DNA from: Paraburkholderia caffeinilytica
GTDB lineage: Bacteria > Pseudomonadota > Gammaproteobacteria > Burkholderiales > Burkholderiaceae
DNA: 64,000 nt
Assembly (NCBI RefSeq): GCF_003368325.1
Contig: NZ_CP031467.1
Coordinates: 2,852,001 to 2,916,000, forward strand
Direction: 5' to 3'
Shown: positions 1-9,492 of the stretch, piece after piece
Layout of the letters: every line of letters begins with the position of its first letter
Position numbering within the stretch: position 1 is the stretch's first letter
Notes under the pieces: model-generated
What the model was told of the DNA's origin: nothing
Databases searched by the model: none
What the model saw: only the letters and a program-made list of their open reading frames with translations
Translations under genes and position numbers: made by a program

Positions 1-93
1 CTTTTCACATTTCATACTGAAGCACGCGTTGATTGAACGCGACTCCACCTATCCAGCAAAGCGGTTCGTGCGCTGTGGCGCTGAACGCGCCGA

Positions 94-129
94 TTGAACT
101 GGTTGAACCGATTGAACCGATCGAACCGT
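94..129. repeat. 9-bp tandem repeat upstream of pyrB
   Basis: Four contiguous 9-base units begin at 94, 103, 112 and 121. The two middle units are identical (TTGAACCGA) and the outer two differ by one or two bases. A further partial copy (TTGAACGCG) starts at 33. The array ends about 60 bp before the pyrB start codon, inside the likely leader or promoter region. No function can be assigned. The rest of 1-188 holds no recognisable gene. Confidence 0.7.
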
Positions 130-188
130 CATACGCAGTCAGCATCGACACCGTACACGTTGAAGCCCGTATTTGAAGCAGGTACCCC

Positions 189-1214
189 ATGAACACCGCC
201 ACCCCGGCCTCCCAGGATTCAGCCGACAGCGCCACCGAGCGCTTCCGTTATGGCTTCCTGAAGGGCAATCCGCAGCTCACGAAAAACGGCGAGCTCAAAC
301 ATCTGTTGTCGATCGAAGGCTTGCCGAAGGCGATCGTCAATCACATTCTCGATACCGCCGACCAGTTCGTCAGCGTGACCGATCGCGAAGTGAAGAAGGT
401 GCCGTTGTTGCGCGGCAAGTCGGTGTTCAACCTGTTCTTCGAGAACTCGACGCGCACCCGCACGACCTTCGAAATCGCCGCGACGCGCTTGTCGGCCGAC
501 GTGCTGAATCTGAACATCAATGCTTCGTCGACGAGCAAGGGTGAGTCGCTGCTCGACACGATCAACAACCTCTCGGCGATGCATGCCGATATGTTCGTCG
601 TGCGTCATGCATCGAGCGGCGCGCCGTACCTGATCGCCCAGCATTGCGCGCCGCACGTGCACGTGATCAATGCCGGCGACGGCCGTCATGCACACCCCAC
701 CCAGGGTCTGCTCGACATGTACACGATCCGCCACTACAAGAAGGATTTCACGAATCTGCGTGTGGCGATCGTCGGCGACATTCTGCATTCGCGGGTCGCG
801 CGCTCGGACATTCATGCGCTGACCACGCTCGGCGTGCCGGAAGTGCGCGCGATCGGTCCGCGCACGCTGCTGCCGGGCGGCCTCGAGCAAATGGGCGTGC
901 GCGTATTCCACAACCTCGACGAAGGCCTGAAAGACGTCGACGTGATCATCATGCTGCGTCTGCAAAACGAGCGGATGAGCGGCGCGCTGCTGCCGTCGGC
1001 GCAGGAGTACTTCAAGAGCTGGGGTTTGACGCCGGAGCGCCTCGCGCTAGCCAAACCCGATGCGATCGTGATGCATCCGGGTCCGATGAATCGCGGCGTC
1101 GAAATCGATTCGCAGGTGGCCGACGGTCCGCAATCGGTGATTCTGAACCAGGTCACGTTCGGCATCGCGGTGCGCATGGCGGTGATGGGCATCGTCGCGG
1201 GCAATAACGGCTAA
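189..1214 (+). CDS. pyrB: Aspartate carbamoyltransferase catalytic chain
   Basis: Cytosolic enzyme of de novo pyrimidine synthesis. It condenses carbamoyl phosphate with L-aspartate to give N-carbamoyl-L-aspartate. The carbamoyl-phosphate loop [10 protein letters not shown] lies near residues 83-93, with HPTQGLLD near 169 and LHSRVARSD near 199. At 341 residues it is about 30 longer than E. coli PyrB, mostly from an N-terminal extension. That extension is typical of class A ATCases, which form a dodecamer with a PyrC-like partner. The ATG at 189 has a GCAGG-type ribosome site. pyrC' follows after 15 bp, so the two are very likely co-transcribed and their products may form one complex. Confidence 0.97.
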   Translation: MNTATPASQDSADSATERFRYGFLKGNPQLTKNGELKHLLSIEGLPKAIVNHILDTADQFVSVTDREVKKVPLLRGKSVFNLFFENSTRTRTTFEIAATRLSADVLNLNINASSTSKGESLLDTINNLSAMHADMFVVRHASSGAPYLIAQHCAPHVHVINAGDGRHAHPTQGLLDMYTIRHYKKDFTNLRVAIVGDILHSRVARSDIHALTTLGVPEVRAIGPRTLLPGGLEQMGVRVFHNLDEGLKDVDVIIMLRLQNERMSGALLPSAQEYFKSWGLTPERLALAKPDAIVMHPGPMNRGVEIDSQVADGPQSVILNQVTFGIAVRMAVMGIVAGNNG

Positions 1215-1229
1215 ACATTAAGGCAGCGC

Positions 1230-2513
1230 ATGAAGATTCATATTCAAGGCGGCACGCTGATCGATCCGGCGGCGGGCACCGAACAGCAGCAGGACATTTT
1301 TATCGCAGCGGGCAAGATCGTCGCTATCGGCAACGCGCCTGCTGATTTCGAAGCGGCGAAGACGATCGACGCGAAGGGCCTGCACATCGCGCCGGGCCTC
1401 GTCGACCTGTCCGCGCGCTTGCGCGAGCCGGGCTACGAACACAAGGCGACGCTCGAATCCGAAATGGCCGCGGCGCTCGCAGGCGGTGTGACGAGTCTCG
1501 TGTGTCCGCCGGATACCGATCCGACGCTCGATGAACCGGGCCTCGTGGAGATGCTCAAGTTCCGCGCGCGCAATCTGGACCAGGCGCATGTGTATCCGCT
1601 CGGCGCGTTGACCGTCGGCCTGAAAGGCCAGGTCATCACCGAGATGGTCGAGCTGACCGAGGCGGGCTGTATCGGCTTTTCGCAAGCCGACGTGCCGGTG
1701 GTCGACACGCAGGTATTGATGCGCGCGCTGCAGTACGCGAAGACATACGGCTACACCGTGTGGCTGCGCCCGGTCGATGCCTATCTCGGCCGTGGCGGCG
1801 TCGCCGCGAGCGGCGCGCTGGCGTCGCGGCTCGGGCTGTCGGGCGTGCCGGTGTCGGCCGAGACGATCGCGCTGCATACGATCTTCGAACTGGTCCGCGT
1901 GACGGGGGCGCGGGTGCATCTGTCGCACGTGTCGTCGGCGGCGGGCATCGAGTTGATGCGCGCGGCCAAGGCCGAGGGCTTGCCGGTGTCGTGCGACGTC
2001 ACCGTGAACCACGTGCATCTGATCGACCTGGATATCGGCTACTTCGACGCGCAATTCCGGCTCGATCCGCCGTTGCGCCAGCAGCGCGATCGCGAAGCGA
2101 TACGCGCGGGTCTCGTCGACGGCACGATCGACGCGATCTGCTCCGACCACACGCCGGTCGACGACGACGAAAAGCTGCTGCCGTTCGCCGAAGCCACGCC
2201 GGGTGCAACGGGCCTCGAGCTGTTCCTCTCGCTGACGGTCAAATGGGCCGACGAAGCGGGCGTGCCGTTGGCCAAGGCGCTGAACCGCATCACCACGGCG
2301 CCGGCCGACGTACTGAAGCTGGAGGCGGCCGGTCGCATCGCTGTGGGCGCCGTCGCCGATCTCTGCGTGTTCGACCGCCACGCGTATTGGCGCGTCGAGC
2401 CGCGTGCATTGAAGAGCCAGGGGCACAACACGCCGTTCCTCGGCTATGAACTGCCGGCGCGCGTGCGGGCCACCATCGTGGCCGGTCACGTGGCGTTCGA
2501 ACAGCGCCAATAA
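1230..2513 (+). CDS. pyrC: Dihydroorotase-like subunit, probably inactive (PyrC')
   Basis: 427-residue protein of the class I dihydroorotase/cyclic amidohydrolase family. Active members carry an HxH metal-binding pair just before the conserved LREPG. Here the motif reads DLSARLREPG (about residues 54-63), so both histidines are replaced by Ser and Arg. The DVTPHHL region is also changed, to DVTVNHV, while SHVSS and SDHTPV are kept. Loss of the HxH pair predicts no dihydroorotase activity. In Pseudomonas, such PyrC' proteins are structural partners of class A PyrB, and the 15-bp spacing to pyrB fits that. A separate active dihydroorotase would be needed elsewhere in the genome. Confidence 0.9.
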   Translation: MKIHIQGGTLIDPAAGTEQQQDIFIAAGKIVAIGNAPADFEAAKTIDAKGLHIAPGLVDLSARLREPGYEHKATLESEMAAALAGGVTSLVCPPDTDPTLDEPGLVEMLKFRARNLDQAHVYPLGALTVGLKGQVITEMVELTEAGCIGFSQADVPVVDTQVLMRALQYAKTYGYTVWLRPVDAYLGRGGVAASGALASRLGLSGVPVSAETIALHTIFELVRVTGARVHLSHVSSAAGIELMRAAKAEGLPVSCDVTVNHVHLIDLDIGYFDAQFRLDPPLRQQRDREAIRAGLVDGTIDAICSDHTPVDDDEKLLPFAEATPGATGLELFLSLTVKWADEAGVPLAKALNRITTAPADVLKLEAAGRIAVGAVADLCVFDRHAYWRVEPRALKSQGHNTPFLGYELPARVRATIVAGHVAFEQRQ

Positions 2514-2547
2514 CCGCGGCATTGCCCAGTTACGGAAAGCCCCGACA

Positions 2548-3429
2548 ATGAAGCTCGCGTTACGCAAGGCCCGTCTCATCGCGCATCTGCTGCACGGCAT
2601 GTGGATCGTCGCGACGCGCTTTCCCAAAACCGACGCCGACGGCCGCCACACGCTCAACCGCGAATGGTCGCTGAAGATGCTGCGTCTATGCGGCATGCGG
2701 CTTGTCGTGCACAACGACAGCGCGCGGCTCGACCGCGGCGCGCTGGTGGTCGCCAATCACATCTCGTGGATCGACATCTACGTGATCAATGCGTGGCGGC
2801 CCACGCCGTTCGTCTCGAAGGCCGAGATCCGGCAGTGGCCGGTGGTCGGCTGGCTGGCGCAACAGCTGGATACGGTGTTCATCCAGCGCGAGAAGCGCAG
2901 CGACGCGAAGCGGATCATGCACGAACTGTCCGACCGCCTGAGCGCGGGTGAACTGATGTGCGTGTTTCCTGAGGGGACGACGACGAACGGTCTGGCGCTG
3001 CTGCCGTTTCACGCGAATATGTTCCAGGCCGCCGTGTCGGCCTCGGCGCCGGTGCAACCGCTGTGCATCATGTACGAAGATGCGCAGGGCCGGCAATCCA
3101 CCGCGCCTGCCTATATCGACGATCTGACGCTGGCCGATTCGCTGAATATGCTGCTGCGCGGCGGGCCGTTGACCGCGCACGTGTATGTCGGCGCGCCGCT
3201 CGCGCCGGGTGCGGATCGGCGCACGCTGGCGGCGGAGGCGGAAGGGGTGATTGCAGCGGCGTTGCGGGAGATGCAGAGCGGTATGACGAGGTCCGGTGCG
3301 GCGATCGCGGCGTCGATTTCATCGGCCGGCGCGTACAACAACTCGCACAACGCACACAGCGCCTCTGACGCCGCCAACGCTTCGCCGGCGCTGATCGAAC
3401 CCGTCGATCAACCCAGCCGGTCGGCTTAG
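2548..3429 (+). CDS. plsC: 1-acyl-sn-glycerol-3-phosphate acyltransferase family protein
   Basis: Membrane-associated acyltransferase of the PlsC/LPLAT family that probably acylates lysophosphatidic acid or another lysolipid. The HX4D catalytic motif is seen in NHISWID (about residue 70) and the glycerol-phosphate site in FPEGTTTNG (about residue 141). The ATG at 2548 is preferred over the upstream one at 2446, because the extra 34 residues overlap the end of pyrC' and do not resemble the family. That gives 293 residues. The C-terminal 50 or so residues are Ala/Ser/Asn-rich and look disordered. It follows pyrC' by 34 bp and may share its transcript. An ornithine-lipid acyltransferase is a possible alternative. 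Confidence 0.85.
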   Translation: MKLALRKARLIAHLLHGMWIVATRFPKTDADGRHTLNREWSLKMLRLCGMRLVVHNDSARLDRGALVVANHISWIDIYVINAWRPTPFVSKAEIRQWPVVGWLAQQLDTVFIQREKRSDAKRIMHELSDRLSAGELMCVFPEGTTTNGLALLPFHANMFQAAVSASAPVQPLCIMYEDAQGRQSTAPAYIDDLTLADSLNMLLRGGPLTAHVYVGAPLAPGADRRTLAAEAEGVIAAALREMQSGMTRSGAAIAASISSAGAYNNSHNAHSASDAANASPALIEPVDQPSRSA

Positions 3430-3464
3430 CGGATCGGCTTGGCGAGTTGGCTTAGCGAGTTGGT

Positions 3465-4367
3465 TTAGTTGCCGCCGCCCGGCGTGCGGCACGCCTCGCA
3501 GTCGACCTGCGTCAGCGTGCGCTGCGCGGGATTCTGCGCAAGGCGCACGGCCGAGAGTTTCTCTCCCCAGACACAGCCGGAATCCAGTCCGATCAGGTTG
3601 TCGCGCAAGGTCAGCCCGAGCGCGGCCCAATGGCCGAACACCACGGTGATGTCCGCGGTCTTGCGCGACGGCACGTCGAACCACGGCATGCTGCCCGGCG
3701 GCGCCGAATTCAGGCCGCCGCTGCTGCTGAAATCCATCACGCCTTCGGCATTGCAGAAGCGCAGGCGCGTCAACGCGCTGCACGTCAGACGCAGCCGCTC
3801 GATCCCCTTGATGCCGGGCGTCCAGCGATTCGGCTCGTTGCCGTAGAGTCCCGCGAGCGTTTCCTTCCAGTTCGGCGCACGCAGCGCCCGCTGCAATTCG
3901 TCGGCGAGTTCCATCGTCAGGGCGGCATCCCATTGCGGCAACACGCCCGCATGCACCATCAGCATGCCGTTGTCGAAATGCGCGATCGGGCGGTGGCGGA
4001 CCCAGTCGAGCAGATCGGCGGCATCCGGCGCGGCGAGAATGTCGTCGATCGTGTCGCCTTTCTTCGATTTGCGGATGCCCGCCGACACCGACAGCAGATG
4101 CAGATCGTGGTTGCCGAGCACCGGCACCGCACGGTCACCCAGCGCGATGATGTCGCGCAGCGTGGCGAGCGACTCGGACCCGCGATTGATCAGGTCGCCG
4201 GCGAACCACAGCGGTGTGCCTTCGGGCGGCGCGGCTTTGGCCAGCAGTTGCTGGAACGGCGTGCGACAGCCTTGCAGGTCGCCGAAAGCGAGCGGCAGCG
4301 GGTGCGGCTGAGGCATGCCAGCGAACGCGGCGGGGGAAGCGACGGCAGAAGCGGTGGAGAATGTCAT
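3465..4367 (-). CDS. apaH: Symmetrical bis(5'-nucleosyl)-tetraphosphatase
   Basis: Hydrolyses diadenosine tetraphosphate to two ADP. It belongs to the calcineurin-like metallophosphoesterase superfamily, with motifs GDLQGC (about residues 29-34), GDLINRGSES (about 56-65) and GNHDLHLL (about 85-92) in the standard order. The first motif has Gln where GDxHG is usual, a known variation in ApaH. The reading frame opens at 4367, but the Met at 4316 would remove 17 unconserved residues; neither start has a clear ribosome site. The C-terminal tail contains CEAC. It is convergent with the plsC-type gene and divergent from the sugar-nucleotide genes, and it marks the edge of the LPS region as in other Burkholderia. 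Confidence 0.9.
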   Translation of the reverse strand: MTFSTASAVASPAAFAGMPQPHPLPLAFGDLQGCRTPFQQLLAKAAPPEGTPLWFAGDLINRGSESLATLRDIIALGDRAVPVLGNHDLHLLSVSAGIRKSKKGDTIDDILAAPDAADLLDWVRHRPIAHFDNGMLMVHAGVLPQWDAALTMELADELQRALRAPNWKETLAGLYGNEPNRWTPGIKGIERLRLTCSALTRLRFCNAEGVMDFSSSGGLNSAPPGSMPWFDVPSRKTADITVVFGHWAALGLTLRDNLIGLDSGCVWGEKLSAVRLAQNPAQRTLTQVDCEACRTPGGGN

Positions 4368-4592
4368 CAGGAAGTCGGTGCAGTTCGATACACGCGGTTA
4401 CGAACAAGGCGTGCCGCGTTGGGCGGTGCAGCAAGTTAGCGTGACATAATAGCCCGATTGGAGCACGGATATCGCGGCGTAAACGGTCGGTAATCGCCAG
4501 CAACCGGCATTCCCGGGGCATTGTCAGGCGCTCCGCCAGGACCGCGTGCGATATTGCACTACAACAGGATGACCCTCGTGAACGGAGAAAGC

Positions 4593-5501
4593 ATGTCGTC
4601 TTTTCATGCGAATCAACCTATCCGCACGCTCGTCACCGGGGCGAGTGGCTTCACGGGCCGCTATCTGGTCGACAATCTGGTCGGCCGGGGCCATACCGTG
4701 ATCGAAACAGTGGGGCGCAACGAGCCTGAAACGCCGACCCGCGTGAGGCTCGATATTACGTCGCCCGACGCCTGCCGGCGCGTGATCGAAACCTCGCGGC
4801 CCGACTACATCGTGCATCTGGCGGCGATCAGCTTCGTGGGCCATAACGATCCGCTCGACTTTTACCGCGTCAACGTGATCGGCACGCTGAATCTGCTGGA
4901 GGCCTGCGCGGCCGTCGGCCATACGCCCCGCAAGCTGTTGATCGCGAGCAGCGCGAATGTATACGGCAATGTCACCAGCGACGCCATCGACGAAACCTTC
5001 CCCGTCACGCCGGTGAACCACTACGCGGCCAGCAAGGCGGCCATGGAAACGATGGTGCGCACCTGGTTCGACCGGCTGCCCATCCTGATCGTGCGGCCGT
5101 TCAACTACACGGGCCGCGGCCAGGCATCGAATTTCCTCGTACCGAAGATCGTCGAGCATTTCGCGCGGCGCGAGCCGGCGATCGAGCTCGGCAATATCGA
5201 CGTGGCGCGCGATTTCTCGGACGTGCGCTACGTGGCGAGCGCCTATGAGGCGCTGCTCGACTCCGAGGCCGCTTCTGAAACGGTCAATGTCTGTACCGGC
5301 ACGCCTTATACGCTGCGGGACATTCTCTCGGCGGCGAGCGATCTGACCGGGCACGAGCTCGAGGTCCAGATCAATCCGGCCTTCGTGCGCCAAACCGACG
5401 TGAAGATGCTGGCCGGGTCGCCGGCCAAGCTGCGCTCGCTGGTGCCGAAGGTCGAGGCGATTCCGTTCATGGATACGCTGCGCTGGATGTTGGCGGCTTA
5501 A
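4593..5501 (+). CDS. rmd: GDP-6-deoxy-D-mannose reductase-like SDR
   Basis: Extended short-chain dehydrogenase predicted to reduce GDP-4-keto-6-deoxymannose to GDP-D-rhamnose. The Rossmann motif GASGFTG lies near residue 16 and the catalytic YAASK near residue 146. The C-terminal NPAFVRQTDVKML segment is typical of Rmd/GDP-sugar reductases. The ATG at 4593 is chosen because GGAG sits 5 bases upstream; the frame is open back to 4521. The protein is 302 residues. The GDP-mannose 4,6-dehydratase (gmd) that would supply its substrate is not in this window. A neighbouring deoxyhexose reductase activity remains possible. Confidence 0.78.
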   Translation: MSSFHANQPIRTLVTGASGFTGRYLVDNLVGRGHTVIETVGRNEPETPTRVRLDITSPDACRRVIETSRPDYIVHLAAISFVGHNDPLDFYRVNVIGTLNLLEACAAVGHTPRKLLIASSANVYGNVTSDAIDETFPVTPVNHYAASKAAMETMVRTWFDRLPILIVRPFNYTGRGQASNFLVPKIVEHFARREPAIELGNIDVARDFSDVRYVASAYEALLDSEAASETVNVCTGTPYTLRDILSAASDLTGHELEVQINPAFVRQTDVKMLAGSPAKLRSLVPKVEAIPFMDTLRWMLAA

Positions 5502-5809
5502 CGGCGGAAACTGCCGGTATCTGCTCGAATTTTCCGCCATCTGCCGCCATCTTTCCCTGCCGCGCCGCGCCAAACCGTTCCCTTTGTAGGCAAGAGAAAG
5601 GAAACTTGTCAAGCTGTTTCAAGTTGTTAGGGTTCTAGTTTTTGCTCCGCGCGGCTTTATAATCAGCCTTTTATAAGATTGGCGTTTGAGCGCCTGCTCG
5701 CTGTGCGAGGGGCGGCGCCGGGCGTCGACAAAAATCGGACTCCACCACGCGGGGTGCGTAGATCGGTGAACCGATTCCGATCTGCCGCCAACATCTAGAA
5801 GGGAAATTC
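5502..5809. other. Intergenic region upstream of rfbB
   Basis: No gene is seen. The stretch is locally AT-richer than its surroundings from about 5590 to 5680 and contains a perfect TATAAT, annotated separately. It probably holds the promoter and leader of the rfb operon. No JUMPstart/ops element (GGCGGTAG) was found. Confidence 0.6.
5658..5663 (+). promoter_or_regulatory. Candidate -10 box for the rfbBACD operon
   Basis: A perfect TATAAT lies about 150 bp before the rfbB start codon in an AT-rich patch. No good -35 hexamer is present at 16-18 bp; the bases there read roughly TAGTTT. The call rests on the -10 match and position only. The transcript would have a leader of about 140 nt. Confidence 0.4.
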
Positions 5810-6871
5810 ATGATCCTGGTAACGGGCGGTGCCGGCTTTATCGGCGCCAATTTCGTGCTCGACTGGCTCGATGCGTCGGACGAAGCGGTGCTGAATGTAG
5901 ACAAACTGACCTACGCCGGCAATCTGGGTACGCTCAAGTCGCAACAGGGCAATCCCCGGCATGTGTTCGTGCGGGCCGATATCTGCGATCGTGCCGCGAT
6001 GGATGCGCTCCTCGCCGAACACAAGCCGCGCGCCGTGCTGCACTTCGCCGCCGAAAGCCATGTGGACCGTTCGATCCACGGCCCGGCCGATTTCGTGCAG
6101 ACCAACGTGGTCGGCACCTTCACGCTGCTCGAAGCCACCCGTCAGTACTGGAATACGCTCGGCGAGGCCGACAGGGCCGCGTTCCGTTTCCTGCACGTCT
6201 CGACCGACGAAGTGTTCGGCTCGCTGTCCGCTACCGATCCGCAATTTTCCGAAACCACGCCGTACGCGCCGAATAGCCCCTATTCGGCCACCAAGGCGGG
6301 GTCCGACCATCTGGTGCGCGCCTACCATCACACGTACGGCCTGCCGGTGCTCACCACGAACTGCTCGAACAATTACGGTCCGTACCAGTTCCCCGAGAAG
6401 CTGATCCCGCTGATGATCGCCAACGCGCTCGGCGGCAAGGCGCTGCCGGTGTACGGCGACGGTCAGAACGTGCGCGACTGGCTGTATGTCGGCGACCACT
6501 GCAGCGCGATCCGCGAAGTGCTCGCGCGCGGCACGCCGGGCGAAACGTACAACATCGGCGGCTGGAACGAAAAGAAGAACCTCGACGTCGTGCATACGCT
6601 GTGCGACCTGCTCGACCAGTTGCGTCCGAAGGCGGGCGCCTCGTACCGCGACCAGATCACCTACGTGAAGGACCGTCCGGGCCACGACCGCCGTTATGCG
6701 ATCGACGCCCGCAAGCTCGAGCGCGAACTCGGCTGGAAACCGGCCGAGACGTTCGAGACCGGCCTGGCCAAAACGGTCCAGTGGTACCTGGACAATCAGG
6801 CGTGGTCTGACGAAGTCGCTTCGGGTGAATACCGGAAGTGGGTTGAGACCAACTACGCGCAGCGCGCGTAA
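5810..6871 (+). CDS. rfbB: dTDP-glucose 4,6-dehydratase
   Basis: Second step of dTDP-L-rhamnose synthesis: converts dTDP-glucose to dTDP-4-keto-6-deoxyglucose using bound NAD+. The 353-residue length is normal. It starts with the Rossmann motif [11 protein letters not shown], carries STDEVFGSL near residue 133 with the catalytic Asp-Glu pair, and has the YSATK catalytic Tyr/Lys near residue 160. The ATG at 5810 follows AAGGGA. It is the first gene of a compact rfbB-A-C-D operon, with rfbA 10 bp downstream. Confidence 0.98.
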   Translation: MILVTGGAGFIGANFVLDWLDASDEAVLNVDKLTYAGNLGTLKSQQGNPRHVFVRADICDRAAMDALLAEHKPRAVLHFAAESHVDRSIHGPADFVQTNVVGTFTLLEATRQYWNTLGEADRAAFRFLHVSTDEVFGSLSATDPQFSETTPYAPNSPYSATKAGSDHLVRAYHHTYGLPVLTTNCSNNYGPYQFPEKLIPLMIANALGGKALPVYGDGQNVRDWLYVGDHCSAIREVLARGTPGETYNIGGWNEKKNLDVVHTLCDLLDQLRPKAGASYRDQITYVKDRPGHDRRYAIDARKLERELGWKPAETFETGLAKTVQWYLDNQAWSDEVASGEYRKWVETNYAQRA

Positions 6872-6881
6872 GGGCACGGCA

Positions 6882-7775
6882 ATGGCGCGCAAAGGCATTA
6901 TTCTCGCGGGCGGATCGGGCACGCGCCTGTATCCGATCACGCACGTCGTCTCCAAGCAGTTGCTGCCGGTCTACGACAAACCGATGATCTACTACCCGCT
7001 GTCCACGCTGATGGTGGCGGGCATCCGCGACGTGCTGATCATCTCCACGCCGCAGGATACGCCGCGCTTCGAAGCCATGCTCGGCGACGGCAGCCAGTGG
7101 GGCATGAACATCCAGTACGCGGTTCAGCCCTCGCCGGACGGTCTCGCGCAGGCGTTCATCATCGGCCGCGACTTTGTGGGTCATGACCCGTCGGCGCTGA
7201 TTCTCGGCGACAACATTTTCTACGGCCACGATCTCGCGAAGCAGCTCGAACGCGCGAACGGGCAGGACGAGGGCGCGACCGTCTTCGCCTATCACGTGCA
7301 CGATCCGGAGCGCTATGGCGTGGTCGAATTCGACAAGCAGTTCCGCGCGTTGTCGATCGAGGAGAAGCCGCTCAAGCCGCGCTCGAATTACGCCGTGACC
7401 GGTTTGTACTTCTACGACAAACAGGTCTGCGATATCGCGGCGGACATCAAGCCGTCGCCGCGCGGCGAGCTCGAAATCACCGACGTCAACTCGCGTTATC
7501 TGGCCAACGCCGCGCTCAATGTCGAGATCATGGGGCGCGGTTATGCGTGGCTCGACACGGGCACGCACGATTCGCTGATCGAAGCCGCGACGTTCATCGC
7601 CACGCTGCAGAAACGCCAGGGTCTGGTGGTGGCGTGTCCGGAAGAGATTGCCTACCGCCAGGCGTGGATCGACGGTGAGCAACTGCTCGCGCTTGCCAGG
7701 CCGCTCGCGAAGAACGCCTACGGGCAGTATCTGCAAAACATTCTTACGGACCAAGTGGCATGGCCATCCAAGTAA
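6882..7775 (+). CDS. rfbA: Glucose-1-phosphate thymidylyltransferase
   Basis: Makes dTDP-glucose from dTTP and glucose-1-phosphate, the first step of dTDP-rhamnose synthesis. The nucleotide-binding signature [16 protein letters not shown] is at the N-terminus, with [11 protein letters not shown] near 108 and [19 protein letters not shown] near 160. The ATG at 6882 gives 297 residues, the expected family length; the frame is open further upstream but overlaps rfbB. The 3' end overlaps rfbC by 16 bases, indicating translational coupling. Confidence 0.97.
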   Translation: MARKGIILAGGSGTRLYPITHVVSKQLLPVYDKPMIYYPLSTLMVAGIRDVLIISTPQDTPRFEAMLGDGSQWGMNIQYAVQPSPDGLAQAFIIGRDFVGHDPSALILGDNIFYGHDLAKQLERANGQDEGATVFAYHVHDPERYGVVEFDKQFRALSIEEKPLKPRSNYAVTGLYFYDKQVCDIAADIKPSPRGELEITDVNSRYLANAALNVEIMGRGYAWLDTGTHDSLIEAATFIATLQKRQGLVVACPEEIAYRQAWIDGEQLLALARPLAKNAYGQYLQNILTDQVAWPSK

Positions 7776-8311
7776 CCGCTACGGCGCTGCCGGAAGTCAA
7801 GATCATCGAGCCGAAGGTGTTCGGCGATGCACGGGGCTATTTCTACGAAAGCTTCAATGCGGTGGAGTTCGCGGAGCACGTGGAGCAGGACGTCACGTTC
7901 GTGCAGGACAACCATTCGCGTTCGGCGAAAGGCGTGCTGCGCGGCCTGCACTACCAGATCCAGCATGCGCAGGGCAAGCTCGTGCGCGTGGTGGAAGGGG
8001 AAGTGTTCGACGTTGCGGTCGACATCCGCAGGAGCTCGCCGAATTTCGGCAGGTGGGTGGGGGTGACGCTCTCGGTGGAGAACCATCGGCAGTTGTGGGT
8101 GCCGCCGGGTTTCGCGCACGGCTTTGTCGTGTTGTCCGAATCGGCGCAGTTCCTCTACAAGACCACCGACTACTGGTTCCCCGAGCACGAACGCAGCATC
8201 GTCTGGAACGATCCGGCGGTCGGCATCGAGTGGCCGATCGACTTCGAGCCGCTGCTGGCCGCGAAGGACGCGGCAGGCAAGCGCCTTGCCGATGCTGAAG
8301 TCTTCGCCTGA
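7760..8311 (+). CDS. rfbC: dTDP-4-dehydrorhamnose 3,5-epimerase
   Basis: Cupin-fold epimerase that inverts C3 and C5 of dTDP-4-keto-6-deoxyglucose. It has 183 residues, the usual length. The catalytic His region appears as [15 protein letters not shown] (about residues 52-66), followed by [14 protein letters not shown] and the YKTTDYW segment containing the catalytic Tyr. The start overlaps rfbA, and the stop is 10 bp before rfbD. Confidence 0.97.
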   Translation: MAIQVTATALPEVKIIEPKVFGDARGYFYESFNAVEFAEHVEQDVTFVQDNHSRSAKGVLRGLHYQIQHAQGKLVRVVEGEVFDVAVDIRRSSPNFGRWVGVTLSVENHRQLWVPPGFAHGFVVLSESAQFLYKTTDYWFPEHERSIVWNDPAVGIEWPIDFEPLLAAKDAAGKRLADAEVFA

Positions 8312-8321
8312 GGGGGCCTGA

Positions 8322-9248
8322 ATGAGCGCACATGATGCCACGCGGACGATTCTCGTCACCGGTGTGAACGGCCAGGTTGGCTTCGAGCTCGCGCGTACGC
8401 TGCAGGGGCTCGGCAACGTGGTCGCGGTTGATCGCGCCACGCTGGATCTGTCGAATCTGGATCAGGTCCGTGCCGTTGTTCGCGAGGTACGGCCCGCGCT
8501 GATCGTCAACCCGGCGGCCTACACCGCGGTCGACAAGGCAGAAGAGGAATTCGATCTCGCCATGCGCATCAACGGCGAAGCGCCGGGCGTGCTGGCCGAA
8601 GAAGCGAAAAAACTCGGCGCAGCATTGATTCACTATTCGACCGACTACGTGTTCAGCGGCGAGAAAGACGGCGCTTACGTCGAAGACGATCCCACGGATC
8701 CGCAGAACGCGTATGGCCGCACCAAGCTCGCGGGCGAGCAGGCGATCGCCGCGACCGGCGTGAATCATCTGGTGCTTCGTACGAGCTGGGTGTACGGCAC
8801 CCGCGGCAAGAATTTTCTGCTCACCATGCTGCGTCTTGGCGCTGACCGGCCCGAGTTGAAGGTCGTTGCCGATCAGTTCGGCGCGCCGACCTGGAGCAAC
8901 ACGATCGCGACGCTGAGCGCGCATCTGAGCGCGCAGGCTTTCGCCGCGGAAGACAGCGCTGCGTGGTGGAGCGAACGCTCGGGCATCTATCACCTGTGCG
9001 CCGGCGATGCGACTTCGTGGCACGGCTTCGCGTCGGCCATTTTCGAACTCGCGGATCTGCCGAACCGCCCGAAGGCGCTGCCGATTCCGGCGTCCGACTA
9101 TCCGACGCCGGCAAAGCGTCCGTCCAATTCACGCATGTCGAACGAGAAGCTGGCACAGGTGTTCGGGCTGGCCGCGCCGCATTGGCGCGATGCCTTGAAG
9201 CTGTGCCTGACCGACGCTTTTCCACGGTCGCCCGCCGCCCGTTCCTGA
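8322..9248 (+). CDS. rfbD: dTDP-4-dehydrorhamnose reductase
   Basis: Final NAD(P)H-dependent step giving dTDP-L-rhamnose. It is a 308-residue extended SDR with GVNGQVGFELARTL near the N-terminus, STDYVFSGEKDGAYVEDD near 107 and the catalytic YGRTK near 130. The ATG at 8322 is preceded by GAGGGGG. It is the last gene of the rfb set; a 244-bp gap with no obvious terminator separates it from manC. An 85-residue opposite-strand frame here is only a shadow. Confidence 0.97.
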   Translation: MSAHDATRTILVTGVNGQVGFELARTLQGLGNVVAVDRATLDLSNLDQVRAVVREVRPALIVNPAAYTAVDKAEEEFDLAMRINGEAPGVLAEEAKKLGAALIHYSTDYVFSGEKDGAYVEDDPTDPQNAYGRTKLAGEQAIAATGVNHLVLRTSWVYGTRGKNFLLTMLRLGADRPELKVVADQFGAPTWSNTIATLSAHLSAQAFAAEDSAAWWSERSGIYHLCAGDATSWHGFASAIFELADLPNRPKALPIPASDYPTPAKRPSNSRMSNEKLAQVFGLAAPHWRDALKLCLTDAFPRSPAARS

Positions 9249-9492
9249 CGCATAGCACGCACCCCCCGCGCGAAGCTCGCCTGACGGCGTGGCGCCTTGG
9301 CTGTCTGACGATAGTGAAAGGGTGCGGGGGTAGAATATTGTTCGGTCTGGAAGACTCGCGCCGGCCCTGTATCCGGGTCAGGCGCGTCAATGTTCAGGGC
9401 GCGTGGATCGTCGCACGGCCCATTGATTTTGGGGTTGTGCTGACTTCACGGTCATGGCACTCCCGTAATAAATACGGTACTGAGGGGACTCT

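Noticed and set aside
1218..2756. 512-codon minus-strand frame opposite pyrC'
   Set aside because: Arg/His-rich shadow translation of a well-supported plus-strand gene; common in GC-rich DNA.
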